Origin: an uncultured Clostridia bacterium
GTDB taxonomy: Bacteria > Bacillota > Clostridia > Christensenellales > UBA1242
Direction of reading: 5' to 3'
DNA length: 45,005 nt
Assembly (NCBI GenBank): GCA_947624415.1
Contig: CANQKH010000014.1
Span: 1-45,005 of the forward strand
This document shows, one piece after another, positions 35,833 to 44,660 of the stretch. Each line of letters starts with the position of its first letter. The stretch's first letter is position 1. The notes beneath the pieces were generated by a model that saw nothing but the letters and a program-made list of their open reading frames with translations, was not told where the DNA came from and made no database searches. The translations under genes were made by a program, and so were the position numbers.

Positions 35833-35860
35833 ATATAGGGTTAAAAAAGGATAACAAAAG

Positions 35861-38800
35861 ATGAAAGCAATTTACAAATATTATAAAGAACGACTTATAG
35901 AAATTAGTGGAAAAAACAGAAGCCTTTATGCCAAAAATCTAAGCAAAAAATATGCCTATGATTTATACAATATTTTGGGCGACGACAAAGATGAATTTGG
36001 AGAATTTTTCACTTTTATGTGGAAAGGAAAACGCCCCTATCCTCTTATAAACAAGGATTCAAAAGAAAGGATACTTAAAAACCTTAATCTTGAAGAAAAG
36101 ATTAAGTCCTCTTTTGCAGACACAAAAAAGATGAAAGCGGAAGAAAAGAGACTTGAAACTTTAAGAAGGGAAAGATTAAAGAGAGAGGAGGGCAAGAAAC
36201 TTATAACCGCACAGGTCAACGCCTTAAAATCATTGAAAAGGGATATTGAGGAGTTTGCAAAGGAGACGGGTCGATATGAACTTTTTGTTGGCTACCCCTT
36301 TGTAAGTGGCAGCATAAACAAAGATTTACAAGTTAAAGCACCTTTAATTTTATTTCCAGTTGTAATTGATGTGCAGGGTGAAAATGATGTTGTTTTAGAG
36401 ATAAAAAATGATGATTATTTGCAATTTAACAAAGTGCTTCTTTTGGCGATTGCAAAGGAGAAAAAAATAGATTATGAAAATTTAATTATGGAGTTTGACA
36501 GCCTTTTAGATTACAAATTAAAAAATGTCAAAGAGGTAATAAAATATTTAAATAGTTTTGGATTTAAATTTGTGCTTGACGAAAAATTTGAAGAGGGGCT
36601 TGTGCCTTTCGATTCATTGAAAGAGCCAAATGCTAAAGATGATTTTAAGATTTCAAACACCTGTGTTATTGGAAGATTTCCACTTGCAAATTCTATTTAT
36701 AATGACTACACAATGCTTGAAAAGAAGGGCTTGTCATCAGAGGCGATTGACCAACTTCTTACAACAAAATCACCAAAGAAAAACAAGAAACCAGACGAAA
36801 GGCTTTTCACAGTAAACGACCTTGACTACGCACAAGAAAATGCCATTGCCCAGTTAAACAAGGAGGGGAATATTGTAATTTATGGGCCTCCCGGAACAGG
36901 CAAAAGTCAAACAATTGTAAATATTATTTCAGATGCTCTTTGCAAAAATAAAACAGTGCTTGTTGTCTCCCAAAAGAAGGCGGCACTCGACGTTGTTTTC
37001 AACAGACTTAAAAACTTAAATTCAAAGTGTATGTTTTTGACCGATGCTGAGAAAAACAAAGTTGCATTCTATGAAAGATGCAATCAAATGCACCAAATGC
37101 TTATAGACTCATTTAGACTTGTCAAGGACAAAGAGGAGTTTGAAAAGGTGCAAGAAAATATTCAAAAGGAACTTGGCGAACTTCAAACCATTTCAAGCAC
37201 CCTTTTTGAAAGAAAACCTTTTGGCCTTACTTTGCAGGAAATGTATGCAAATTCGGCACGTATTGGCAAAAATAGTTTTGACTATGTAATTTATAAGCAA
37301 ATGCTCAAAAATGAAGAGTTGATGCAAATGGATTACAAAACTCTTTACTCCACATTGAGGGTTATAAAAGAGAAAAACAAGAGCAACTTGTATTACAGAT
37401 ATATAGAACTTAAAAAGACAAATCCACTTATAGACCACATAAAGTCAGATGTCGAGATTAACTCATTAAATCAAATGAAAACCTCACTGCGAGAACTTAT
37501 TGCAAGAAATATAATTCCTTTTGATACTGCAAGTTATTCACATTCAAGACAACTTATGGTGTATATGCTTGAAAATGATTTTACAGAGGAAAAGGACTTA
37601 AAACCTCTTGTTAAAATGATATCAAAAGTGGAGAACAAATCTCTTTACAAAAAATTAAATTGGTCAAAGGTGTTTTTCCCATGCTATCCTTTTGTAAAAT
37701 CAAAGGTTAATAAGAAGGAAAGAAGCATTAAAGAGAATTTTGCTTTGACAATGAAGGATATTGAAAATTATGTTGGCTCTTATAGTCTTCTTGAAACGGT
37801 GCTTGACAAAAAGGGATTTCTAATGACGGTTGACAATATGGTAAACGGCAATTCGGTGTTTTTGAAATTACTTTTAAACGCACTTGAAGATTATGTTGAG
37901 ATAAGGGATATAAATGTTTCACTTAAAGGGCTTTCAAAAGATGAAAAAATGCTTCTCAATTTTGCTTACGTAAATTCCACAAGTGCAAAGCAATACAGGG
38001 AAATTATAGACAAGATTTTGGAGATAAGAATTTATCATGAAGCGGTAAGATATGAAGAGGAAAACAAAGACAAACTTTCAAAGATTATAGACTTTGAAAA
38101 TATAAGAAACAGAATTTTATCTTTAAAACAAGATGAAAAACGTATGTCAAATGACCTTTGCATTGACAAATTTAAAGATGATTATATAAACCTTTTCAAC
38201 ACCGGCAAAGAAAGCAAAAACTATCTTTATCAAATAACAAAACAACAGGGACTTATGCCTATAAGAAATATGATGGAACTTTACAGCGACTATCTTTTAA
38301 AACTTTTCCCATGCTGGCTTTTATCTCCCGAGAGTGTTTCCACCATCTTTCCATTGAAGAGGAATATGTTTGACTTAATTTTATTTGATGAAGCAAGTCA
38401 AGTTTTCATTGAAAACACAATTCCAACAATTTATAGAGGCAAAAATGTAGTTGTCGCAGGGGACAGCAAACAGTTGCGTCCAACGGCAACATTTATGAAA
38501 AGATATATGGGTAATGACAGCGATGAGTTTGACCTTGCCACTCAAGCCGCACTTGAAGTTGAAAGTTTGCTTGACCTTGCCACATCAAGATACAACAGCA
38601 CCAACCTTACCTATCATTACAGAAGCAGAAACGAGGAACTTATAAACTTTTCAAATCATGCTTTCTATGACGGAAAGTTGCAGATTGCTCCAAACATATC
38701 AAAGAATGTTGGAAACAAGCCAATAGAAAGAATAAAGGTCAATGGATTATGGAAGGACAGGCACAACGAGGAAGAGGCAAAAGAGGTTGTAGCCTTGCTT

Positions 38801-39679
38801 AAAAAACTTATAAAAAACAAGAAGAACAAGTCTTCAATTGGCATTATAACCTTCAACAGTGAGCAGGAAAATGCAATTCAAGACGCACTAGATGATGAGG
38901 CACAAAAAGACCAGGCGTTTAGAGATGCTTTAATAAGGGAACAAAACAGGAAGGAAAATGGCGAGGATACATCAATTTTTGTCAAGAACCTTGAAAATGT
39001 CCAAGGCGATGAAAGGGATATAATTATTTTCAGCATAGGTTATGCAAGAAATGAATATGGAAAAGTTGTTGCCCATTTTGGCCCATTATCGGTTGAAGGG
39101 GGAGAAAACAGACTAAACGTTGCCATAACGCGTGCAAAAGAGAAAATCTATGTCATTACAAGTATTGAGCCAGAAGAACTCATGGTTGAAGGCACAAAAA
39201 ATGCAGGGCCAAAAATATTTAAAAGTTATCTTCAATATGTTAGGGCGGTCTCAACTAAGAAATATAAGGAGGCAGGTTTCATTCTTGACAGTTTCAAGCC
39301 TTCTCTCCCTCAAAGCAGTGAAATAGTGGTTGAGAATAAACTTGAAGAGGAGATTAAAAAGGAACTTGACAAACTGGGCTATGATGTTGAAACTAATTTG
39401 GGAAACACAAACTACAAAATATCACTTGCCGTTTATGACAAAACACTTGACCGCTACTTGCTGGGGATTGAATGCGACTATACATCATATTACAGCAGCG
39501 ACTCAATTCTTGAGCGAGATGTTTACAGAAACAAATTTCTCTCTTCACGAGGCTGGTCAATAGTTAGGGTGTGGAGCCGTGATTGGTGGCTTAATAAGAC
39601 TAAGGTTATAAATAACATAGTCAAATTAATTAATGCCAATAAGAAAAAATTACAAGAAAGTATGTCAAAAAGTTTGTAA
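35861..39679 (+). CDS. DNA2/NAM7-type SF1 helicase with C-terminal nuclease-fold domain (candidate phage defence)
   Basis: The 1272-residue protein has an N-terminal DUF4011-like region (FVGYPFVSGSINKDLQVKAP, LILFPVV, LQFNKVL; about 135-200). Its SF1 helicase motifs are Walker A GPPGTGKS (342-349), Walker B DEAS (843-846), motif III AGDSKQLRPT (866-875), YHYRSRNEEL, NVQGDERDIII and motif VI VAITRAKEK (1087-1095). Some 490 residues between motifs I and II are a large helical insertion. The C-terminus (about 1160-1255) matches the Vsr-like/MTES_1575 restriction-endonuclease fold: LGIECDYTSYY, ERDVYRNKFL, GWSIVRVWSRDWW. Such fusions occur in bacterial defence loci and are expected to unwind and cut invading DNA or RNA. 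The Asp usually found in the IDLAV strand is Ser1188 here (KISLAV), so cleavage activity is uncertain. It has its own promoter and a weak ribosome binding site (AAGGA). Confidence 0.9.
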   Translation: MKAIYKYYKERLIEISGKNRSLYAKNLSKKYAYDLYNILGDDKDEFGEFFTFMWKGKRPYPLINKDSKERILKNLNLEEKIKSSFADTKKMKAEEKRLETLRRERLKREEGKKLITAQVNALKSLKRDIEEFAKETGRYELFVGYPFVSGSINKDLQVKAPLILFPVVIDVQGENDVVLEIKNDDYLQFNKVLLLAIAKEKKIDYENLIMEFDSLLDYKLKNVKEVIKYLNSFGFKFVLDEKFEEGLVPFDSLKEPNAKDDFKISNTCVIGRFPLANSIYNDYTMLEKKGLSSEAIDQLLTTKSPKKNKKPDERLFTVNDLDYAQENAIAQLNKEGNIVIYGPPGTGKSQTIVNIISDALCKNKTVLVVSQKKAALDVVFNRLKNLNSKCMFLTDAEKNKVAFYERCNQMHQMLIDSFRLVKDKEEFEKVQENIQKELGELQTISSTLFERKPFGLTLQEMYANSARIGKNSFDYVIYKQMLKNEELMQMDYKTLYSTLRVIKEKNKSNLYYRYIELKKTNPLIDHIKSDVEINSLNQMKTSLRELIARNIIPFDTASYSHSRQLMVYMLENDFTEEKDLKPLVKMISKVENKSLYKKLNWSKVFFPCYPFVKSKVNKKERSIKENFALTMKDIENYVGSYSLLETVLDKKGFLMTVDNMVNGNSVFLKLLLNALEDYVEIRDINVSLKGLSKDEKMLLNFAYVNSTSAKQYREIIDKILEIRIYHEAVRYEEENKDKLSKIIDFENIRNRILSLKQDEKRMSNDLCIDKFKDDYINLFNTGKESKNYLYQITKQQGLMPIRNMMELYSDYLLKLFPCWLLSPESVSTIFPLKRNMFDLILFDEASQVFIENTIPTIYRGKNVVVAGDSKQLRPTATFMKRYMGNDSDEFDLATQAALEVESLLDLATSRYNSTNLTYHYRSRNEELINFSNHAFYDGKLQIAPNISKNVGNKPIERIKVNGLWKDRHNEEEAKEVVALLKKLIKNKKNKSSIGIITFNSEQENAIQDALDDEAQKDQAFRDALIREQNRKENGEDTSIFVKNLENVQGDERDIIIFSIGYARNEYGKVVAHFGPLSVEGGENRLNVAITRAKEKIYVITSIEPEELMVEGTKNAGPKIFKSYLQYVRAVSTKKYKEAGFILDSFKPSLPQSSEIVVENKLEEEIKKELDKLGYDVETNLGNTNYKISLAVYDKTLDRYLLGIECDYTSYYSSDSILERDVYRNKFLSSRGWSIVRVWSRDWWLNKTKVINNIVKLINANKKKLQESMSKSL

Positions 39680-39702
39680 AATTTTTTCAAGTTTGTTACA
39701 CT
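39674..39702 (+). promoter_or_regulatory. Possible promoter of the small downstream gene
   Basis: TTGTAA (39674-39679, overlapping the helicase stop), a 17-bp spacer and TACACT (39697-39702). Only moderate matches, so readthrough from the helicase promoter is an alternative. Confidence 0.4.
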
Positions 39703-39723
39703 TAATCTATGGAGGGAAATTTT

Positions 39724-40068
39724 ATGGAAGAGGCAAAAAAATTTGTTGCAATATTAGACTTTGAGGATAATGCAAATACATATTTTTCCATTATCGATGT
39801 CAAAAGATATGAAAAGGGGAAAACAATTCCCGATGAAAACATCTATATGCCCGATGTTTACAAGGCTTTTGAAAACCTTGACAGACCTTGCAAGAGAGAG
39901 GATGCAAATCTTTTCTGCGTTGAGGGGATGCTTGGCGGAAGGTCGGGACTTGCAAAGTTTTTAAAACCTTTGCCTTGGATTGTAGAGGCATCAAGATATT
40001 CAAAATCAAAGGCAGAACAAATGCCAGAGTTTGGCGAGAACTATGACGACAGTGAAGTTGAGTTATAA
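39724..40068 (+). CDS. Small protein of unknown function next to the helicase
   Basis: The start is the ATG at 39724 (MEEAKKFVAI), because GGAGGG (39711-39716) lies eight bases upstream and an earlier in-frame ATG at 39709 overlaps that site. The 114 residues are soluble. They contain FVAILDFEDNANTYFSIIDV, a middle with two Cys (DRPCKRED, LFCVEGM) and a Gly-rich turn GMLGGRSG, then KPLPWIVEASRYSK and an acidic tail. No family is recognised. It begins 44 bases after the helicase stop, with no terminator between, so it could be a helicase accessory or an independent gene. Confidence 0.7.
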   Translation: MEEAKKFVAILDFEDNANTYFSIIDVKRYEKGKTIPDENIYMPDVYKAFENLDRPCKREDANLFCVEGMLGGRSGLAKFLKPLPWIVEASRYSKSKAEQMPEFGENYDDSEVEL

Positions 40069-40102
40069 TTAACTTGATTTAAAAGTTTTTAATTTGAAAA
40101 AA

Positions 40103-40149
40103 GAGCCTTCAATAGAAGAAAAAATTCTCTTAATTTGAAGGCTTTTTTG
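40103..40149 (+). terminator. Intrinsic terminator
   Basis: GCCTTCAA (40105-40112) pairs with TTGAAGGC (40135-40142), with a second inner stem (AGAA/TTCT), followed by six T. Confidence 0.8.
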
Positions 40150-40237
40150 TAATTAAAATTTTTTATAATTTATAATATTTTTTGCTTTTTTAATATTCAT
40201 GCCAGCAAACAAGTTGCATAAATGTTAAGGCAAAATA

Positions 40238-40265
40238 TTGACTTTTTCTCTTTTTGTGATATACT
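40238..40265 (+). promoter_or_regulatory. Promoter of the three-paralog operon
   Basis: TTGACT (40238-40243), a 16-bp spacer ending in TGTGA, and TATACT (40260-40265). Confidence 0.7.
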
Positions 40266-40290
40266 ATTTCTAACAAAGGGAGGTTGATTT

Positions 40291-40962
40291 ATGGACGAGG
40301 AAGAAATAAAGAGGACTGCAAGAAAAGATTTTTATACATATTTTAATATTGATGATGTTGTTGTTGCTTTGTCAGATTATAGGGCAAATGGCGAAAATGT
40401 TGCAATAACATTTAATGGCGAGACATTTTATTCTCTGCTTGATGACGAGGATTCTTGCTATATGAGATTTACTGGGGAAACTAAGGAAGAGATTAAAAAA
40501 TATCAAGAAGAGGTTGAGGGAATTTGGAGCGAGTATGAAATTAAAAGAGAACTTGAGTCCCTCAAAAAAATTCCAGGCTGGATAGAAAGAGGGGATGCAA
40601 TTATGTATCCTCAACAAAAGAATGAATGGGAAAAGGTTGTTAGGGAAGGCTCGAGAGACACATATCATGGCAGTTATTTTGACAATGCACTTGATATAAT
40701 GGAATCACTTGCAAAGGAAGGCGACCTTAAAAAGGCTTATGAACTTTATGAAAACCCAGGCCATACTGGTGCTGCCGGCTCAAAGGTTGTAAACCTTATT
40801 ATGAATTTTTCTGAAATGGGAACGCTTTTTTATAGATATGCTTGCTTAAAACAGGGTGTAGAACTTGGGAAAGAAGACAAGGCAATGCTCAGGAAGATTG
40901 ATGAAAAATTTGATGCTTATCAAGCAGAACTGGGTGGCGTGGACAACGAGAAGGATGAATAA
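40291..40962 (+). CDS. Unnamed Firmicutes family protein, paralog 1 of 3
   Basis: The 223-residue soluble protein has an N-terminal block (DVVVALSDYRANGENVAITF, then FYSLLDDEDSCYMRFTGETK), a middle block (IPGWIERGDAIMYPQQKNEW, about 95-115) and a C-terminal helical block (NALDIMESLAKEGDLKKAYE, then GHTGAAGSKVVNLIMNFSEMG). I recall an unnamed, widespread gut-Clostridia family with the same plan: FNGxxLYSdxxxxDSxY.x.TG, W.xxG, YxG.E...xLdI...L...G, GHSG.S..LV..MV..FS.xG. Function is unknown. No signal peptide, membrane helix or nucleotide-binding motif is present. GGGAGG precedes the ATG. It is the first gene of three in tandem. Confidence 0.85.
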   Translation: MDEEEIKRTARKDFYTYFNIDDVVVALSDYRANGENVAITFNGETFYSLLDDEDSCYMRFTGETKEEIKKYQEEVEGIWSEYEIKRELESLKKIPGWIERGDAIMYPQQKNEWEKVVREGSRDTYHGSYFDNALDIMESLAKEGDLKKAYELYENPGHTGAAGSKVVNLIMNFSEMGTLFYRYACLKQGVELGKEDKAMLRKIDEKFDAYQAELGGVDNEKDE

Positions 40963-40999
40963 TTGCAAAGTGGCAAAACCTCAAATTTAGGAGATTAAT

Positions 41000-41671
41000 A
41001 TGAATAAAAAAGAAATAATGAAAAATGCAAGAGAGGATGAAAGATTTTATCTTGACCTTGACGAAGTTGTTGCGGCGCTTGAAACTTACAAGAAAAATGA
41101 CATCAATGTATTTATACAATACAATGACAAAAATTTATATTCTTTGCTTGATGACCGTGATTCTTGCTATATGAAAGTTACAGGCAAAACCTACGAGCAA
41201 TATAACGAGGACAGAGAGGCATTTTTAAAACATATGGAAGAACAACGTATTAAGCAGCAAATAAATGCTCTTGAAAGAATTCCCGAGTGGACATTGAGGG
41301 GCTACTCAATAATTTATCCTCAACAAAGAAAGCAATGGGATAAATGTATAAAGAAAAGAATTGAAGGCCCATATGTTGGGGATGACCTTGAAAACGCACT
41401 AGAAATTATGGAGATGCTTGCAAAGGAGGGCGACCTTGAAAAGGCATATAAAATTTTTGATGATGCAAACAACTCTGGCGGTAGTGCAGCATCTGTTTTA
41501 GATGCTGTTATAACATTTAGTGAACAGGGGACACAATTCTATAGATATTTAAACAAAAAAATGGGCTATGATATTAGGCCAGAGCAGGAAGAAAGGCTAA
41601 ACAATATTGATGAGAAATTTAAATCTTTTCATGAAAAAATAAATGACGTTGAAGATGAAAAGGGAGAATAA
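41000..41671 (+). CDS. Unnamed Firmicutes family protein, paralog 2 of 3
   Basis: Also 223 residues with the same blocks: LYSLLDDRDSCYMKVTGKTY, IPEWTLRGYSIIYPQQRKQW, ALEIMEMLAKEGDLEKAYKI and a GGSAAS loop in place of the GHTGAAG loop. The KQ-rich linker (KHMEEQRIKQQINALER) predicts a helix joining two domains. The gene follows paralog 1 after 37 bases, with AGGAG upstream and no terminator. Confidence 0.85.
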   Translation: MNKKEIMKNAREDERFYLDLDEVVAALETYKKNDINVFIQYNDKNLYSLLDDRDSCYMKVTGKTYEQYNEDREAFLKHMEEQRIKQQINALERIPEWTLRGYSIIYPQQRKQWDKCIKKRIEGPYVGDDLENALEIMEMLAKEGDLEKAYKIFDDANNSGGSAASVLDAVITFSEQGTQFYRYLNKKMGYDIRPEQEERLNNIDEKFKSFHEKINDVEDEKGE

Positions 41672-41696
41672 TTTTATTGACATAAAGGGGGAGTTT

Positions 41697-42350
41697 ATGG
41701 AAGAAGATGAAATAATGAGGACTGCAGAACTAGATGAAACCTTGTATGATAATCTTGACCGTGCTATTGAAGCATTAGACAGATATTGGTTTACAGGTGA
41801 TAATGTATGCATTGAATTTAATGGTCAAAAGTTGTATTCGTTGCTTGACGACAGAGACTCGTGCTATAAGAAAGTTACAGGTCTAAACTATGATGATTTT
41901 ATGAGAGAGAGAAAAGACTTGGGCAAGAAGTCCCGTCAAAAAGAAATTGAAGCCCAACTTGCAGCCCTTGAAAAAGTTCCAGAGTGGAAGCAAAGAGGCT
42001 ATGCCATAATATATCCTCAACAAAGAAAAGCATGGGATAATTGCATTAAGTCAAGAATAACAGGCATTTATCATGGCTTGGAGATAGAGCCAGCACTTAA
42101 AATAATGGAATCACTGGCAAAGGATAGCGATTTGAAAAAGGCATTTGAAGTTTACACTTCAAGCGGTTCTTCGGGTGGCGGTGCTTCATCAATAAGAGAT
42201 ATTGTTTTAAATTTCTCAGAGATGGGGACATTATTTTATAGATATTCATGCTTAAAGGAAAATATAGAAATTGACAAAGAAAGGGAAAATTTATTAAAAG
42301 ATGTTGACGACAAATTCCAATCTTATCAAATTGAAAACGAAGATATGTAA
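41697..42350 (+). CDS. Unnamed Firmicutes family protein, paralog 3 of 3
   Basis: I choose the ATG at 41697 (MEEDEIMRTA), six bases or fewer after a GGGGGAG site. The frame is open further upstream, but that would overlap paralog 2 and give an N-terminus not shared by the other copies. The 217 residues carry LYSLLDDRDSCYKKVTGLNY, VPEWKQRGYAIIYPQQRKAW, IYHGLEIEPALKIMESLAKD and SSGGGASS. It is closest to paralog 2 in the middle block and to paralog 1 in the C-terminal NFSEMGTLFYRYSCLK segment, a mosaic that suggests gene conversion or mixed descent. Confidence 0.85.
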   Translation: MEEDEIMRTAELDETLYDNLDRAIEALDRYWFTGDNVCIEFNGQKLYSLLDDRDSCYKKVTGLNYDDFMRERKDLGKKSRQKEIEAQLAALEKVPEWKQRGYAIIYPQQRKAWDNCIKSRITGIYHGLEIEPALKIMESLAKDSDLKKAFEVYTSSGSSGGGASSIRDIVLNFSEMGTLFYRYSCLKENIEIDKERENLLKDVDDKFQSYQIENEDM

Positions 42351-42351
42351 T

Positions 42352-42391
42352 AAAAAAGGTGAAGGACGTAAAAGACCTCCACCTTTTTTAC
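42352..42391 (+). terminator. Terminator of the three-paralog operon
   Basis: AAAAAAGGTG pairs with CACCTTTTTT around a partly paired GAAGG/CCTC interior, ending in a T run. Confidence 0.7.
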
Positions 42392-42396
42392 AATAA

Positions 42397-42450
42397 AAAA
42401 TACCGATGTTTGATTGCCACCTTTTATGCATTTCATTTATCGGTATTTTA
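42397..42450. terminator. Hairpin terminating the minus-strand gene, possibly bidirectional
   Basis: AAAATACCGAT (42397-42407) pairs with ATCGGTATTTT (42439-42449). A run of A to its left gives the T tract on the minus strand. The 31-nt loop is long. Confidence 0.6.
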
Positions 42451-42461
42451 TTTGCAAATTT

Positions 42462-42965
42462 TTAACGACTGCTTTCGTCGCTTGGACCCTCTTTAACAGT
42501 GGTGTTGAGAGGTGCTAGCGAATTGCCCATTATGACGATAGCATTTGCTAATGCTTTTGCAGAAACTTTTTTCTCTACTAAATCATCATAAAGTTTTTCA
42601 TTGAAAACAGAAAAGCCTTGGTTGAAAACTTTATCGCTAATCTGTCCTGTGTGATTATAATTAATACAAATATTATTTATAACAACAAATATCTTTTCAT
42701 AAGCCTTTAAGAATGTCATTACATCTACACCATACTTTGATGGATAATTTGTAATGTCTGCTCTTAAATATTTGATGTATTGAGAATCGGGACGTATAAT
42801 GTTTAAAATGTCGCTTGATGCTGCAAATCTGTCAATAACATAGGAAACACGTCTTTGTTTTGCAAATGGTTCACGGCGAGAGGTGTCAAAGCGGACATCG
42901 TCAATGTATGGATTGTTTCTGTTTTGTTGTGAAGAATATCCAAATTGTCTGTTAATTTCGTTCAT
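42462..42965 (-). CDS. Soluble helical protein, unknown
   Basis: The 167-residue protein opens with a polar Asn/Gln/Arg-rich tail (about 1-35), then a helical domain (DVMTFLKAYEKIFVVINNIC, VFNQGFSVFNEKLYDDLVEK, ALANAIVIMGNSLAPL). No signal peptide or membrane helix and no recognised family. AAGGAG is five bases before the ATG. It converges with the three-paralog operon. Confidence 0.75.
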   Translation of the reverse strand: MNEINRQFGYSSQQNRNNPYIDDVRFDTSRREPFAKQRRVSYVIDRFAASSDILNIIRPDSQYIKYLRADITNYPSKYGVDVMTFLKAYEKIFVVINNICINYNHTGQISDKVFNQGFSVFNEKLYDDLVEKKVSAKALANAIVIMGNSLAPLNTTVKEGPSDESSR

Positions 42966-43279
42966 ATTTACTCCTTTTGTGGCGGATTAGCCCATTATTA
43001 AATTTGAAGCAGTTTATCCGCTAAAATTTGAAAAAATTTTTTAAACTTCTATCTCTATAATAACATATTTTGTTTATAGTTTCAACCTTTTTTTAGAATA
43101 ATTTATTAAAACTTTTATTAATCTAAAAGGGGGACTTCAAAATTCCTTTTAAATAATAATCGTTAAATTTACAAAAATTTTCATATTTCAAAATCTTCTC
43201 TTTTTTTGTTTTGAAAAATAAATAATTTATGTTATATTAATTATGATAAATAGTGTGCATACTATTTTAGGAGGAAAAA
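42966..43279. other. Divergent intergenic region with two promoters
   Basis: Minus strand: TTGAAA (43080-43085), 17-bp spacer and TATTAT (43057-43062), with TG one base upstream; its leader can form GCGGAT (42982-42987) with ATCCGC (43016-43021) close to the ribosome binding site. Plus strand: TTGAAA (43211-43216), 16-bp spacer and TATATT (43233-43238) with TG one base upstream. No gene lies in between. Confidence 0.6.
43248..43267 (+). promoter_or_regulatory. Inverted repeat at the lipoprotein transcription start
   Basis: AAATAGT (43248-43254) and ACTATTT (43261-43267) around a six-base centre, directly downstream of the -10 box and upstream of AGGAGG. It could be an operator or a short leader hairpin. 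Confidence 0.45.
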
Positions 43280-44572
43280 ATGATAAAAGTTAAAAATATT
43301 TTTTTAAGTTTGGTTTTATCTGTCTTGATTTTAATTCCGGCAATGCTTTTATTGACTGCGTGCGGTGAAATTTCACTCAGTATGCGTCTCACTGTCGGCG
43401 AAAATATAAAGGAATATATTAAAGAGGTTAATATGGTAAGAATGACGGCAAGTCAGCCCGACTTTGAATCGCCTGTTTATGTAAGTGAAGACACACGCTA
43501 CAAAGGGAAAACTACCGATGTTTTAATTGATTTTATTGATGGTTATGAGCCTGAAAATGCGGTTATAACTGTAAACGGTGAAAACTTTACTGATTTTACT
43601 GTAAAATCATACAGCAACAACGAATTTTCAAGGTATATTGAGTTTTCTTTGCCTTGTAAGAGTGATGCTAGTTTTGAATTGACCTTAGATGTTGACGGAT
43701 TTAAAGAAATTAAAAAGACTTATGCCATTAATATTAATGTTCCACAAAATGCAGAAGGGCAACCTATAACCACAGACTTTGTTGGAAGAGAATATTTGAA
43801 AGAAATTTCAATTTTATCGTTCAAAGGGAGCGAGGAGGAAGCACAATATCATACTCTTGAAGAGATTGCACAACTTGACAAAGATGCAAGCCAAAGGGTG
43901 CAATTTAGTGCTTACATGAAAATTGACAGACCATCAAGCGAGTTTGTTCCAATTTTCTATATTCACTCTGCAACCCAATATATTAACGCATATAATGACA
44001 GCAGTTTTGACCCTGACAAGACAAGCATTATAAGTAATATCTTCAAAATAGGAGATTACAACTTGTATTTAAACAAATATTTCTATGATTTTAATCACAC
44101 TGCCATCGAGGAAGTAGGAAAGGGCAATGTATTATTGTCTGTTGAACAAGATAAGTTAATCTCTGGCGAGGATACAATGTATATTGACACATCGGTGCTT
44201 TTAAATGAATTTGACAAGAATTACACAGTAGAAGTTTCAGAAGAAGGGGAATTTAACAACATTATCTGGCAAGGAATTACTTCGGGCTACACCTATGGCC
44301 AAGAGAAAACTTTCACCATTACTCCAAGTGTTAGAGGAAACGAATTTCCAAAAGAAAATATTGACTTGTCTGAGGCCGAGGTTTATATTAATGGTATTAA
44401 AATTAGTGGTGATAGGCTTACAATAAACACAGAAGGTTCTGTTCACACATTGACATTTAAACTTGGAATAGGTGATACTTCAAATTATATAAACGGACAA
44501 AAAACAGAAGACGAAACAGGAAAGATTATTGTTGAAGTTAGAAATATAAAACTTCGTAACATGGCAGATTGA
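43280..44572 (+). CDS. Lipoprotein of unknown function, related in pattern to the 27624-29813 product
   Basis: The 430-residue protein starts with a lipoprotein signal: basic residues, a hydrophobic core and the lipobox LTAC with Cys at about residue 28. The mature part is a chain of beta-rich segments without a recognised motif. Residues about 70-145 (VLIDFIDGYE, VNGENFT, SRYIEFSLPC, FELTLDV) echo the N-terminal part of the larger lipoprotein. A C-terminal segment (GYTYGQEKTFTITPS) recalls the strands of the giant protein's repeats but is too short to call a domain. AGGAGG precedes the ATG, and a terminator follows 60 bases after the stop. Confidence 0.85.
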   Translation: MIKVKNIFLSLVLSVLILIPAMLLLTACGEISLSMRLTVGENIKEYIKEVNMVRMTASQPDFESPVYVSEDTRYKGKTTDVLIDFIDGYEPENAVITVNGENFTDFTVKSYSNNEFSRYIEFSLPCKSDASFELTLDVDGFKEIKKTYAININVPQNAEGQPITTDFVGREYLKEISILSFKGSEEEAQYHTLEEIAQLDKDASQRVQFSAYMKIDRPSSEFVPIFYIHSATQYINAYNDSSFDPDKTSIISNIFKIGDYNLYLNKYFYDFNHTAIEEVGKGNVLLSVEQDKLISGEDTMYIDTSVLLNEFDKNYTVEVSEEGEFNNIIWQGITSGYTYGQEKTFTITPSVRGNEFPKENIDLSEAEVYINGIKISGDRLTINTEGSVHTLTFKLGIGDTSNYINGQKTEDETGKIIVEVRNIKLRNMAD

Positions 44573-44630
44573 ATTTTCTTCAATTATATATAATAAATAT
44601 AATATTAAAATATATTATCAATATATAAAA

Positions 44631-44660
44631 GACACTCGTTTTAACAGCGAGTGTTTTTTT
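44631..44660 (+). terminator. Intrinsic terminator
   Basis: ACACTCG (44632-44638) pairs with CGAGTGT (44648-44654) and is followed by a T run. The A/T-only stretch at 44586-44630 before it shows nothing else. Confidence 0.88.

Noticed and set aside
35577-35864. Frame of 95 codons between the coat pair and the helicase
   Set aside because: It overlaps the coat gene, a terminator and the helicase promoter, and has no ribosome binding site.
39709-39723. Upstream ATG for the small gene after the helicase
   Set aside because: It overlaps the GGAGGG ribosome binding site that serves the ATG at 39724.
41643-41696. Upstream start for the third paralog
   Set aside because: It would overlap paralog 2 and add an N-terminus absent from the other copies; a GGGGGAG site precedes the ATG at 41697.
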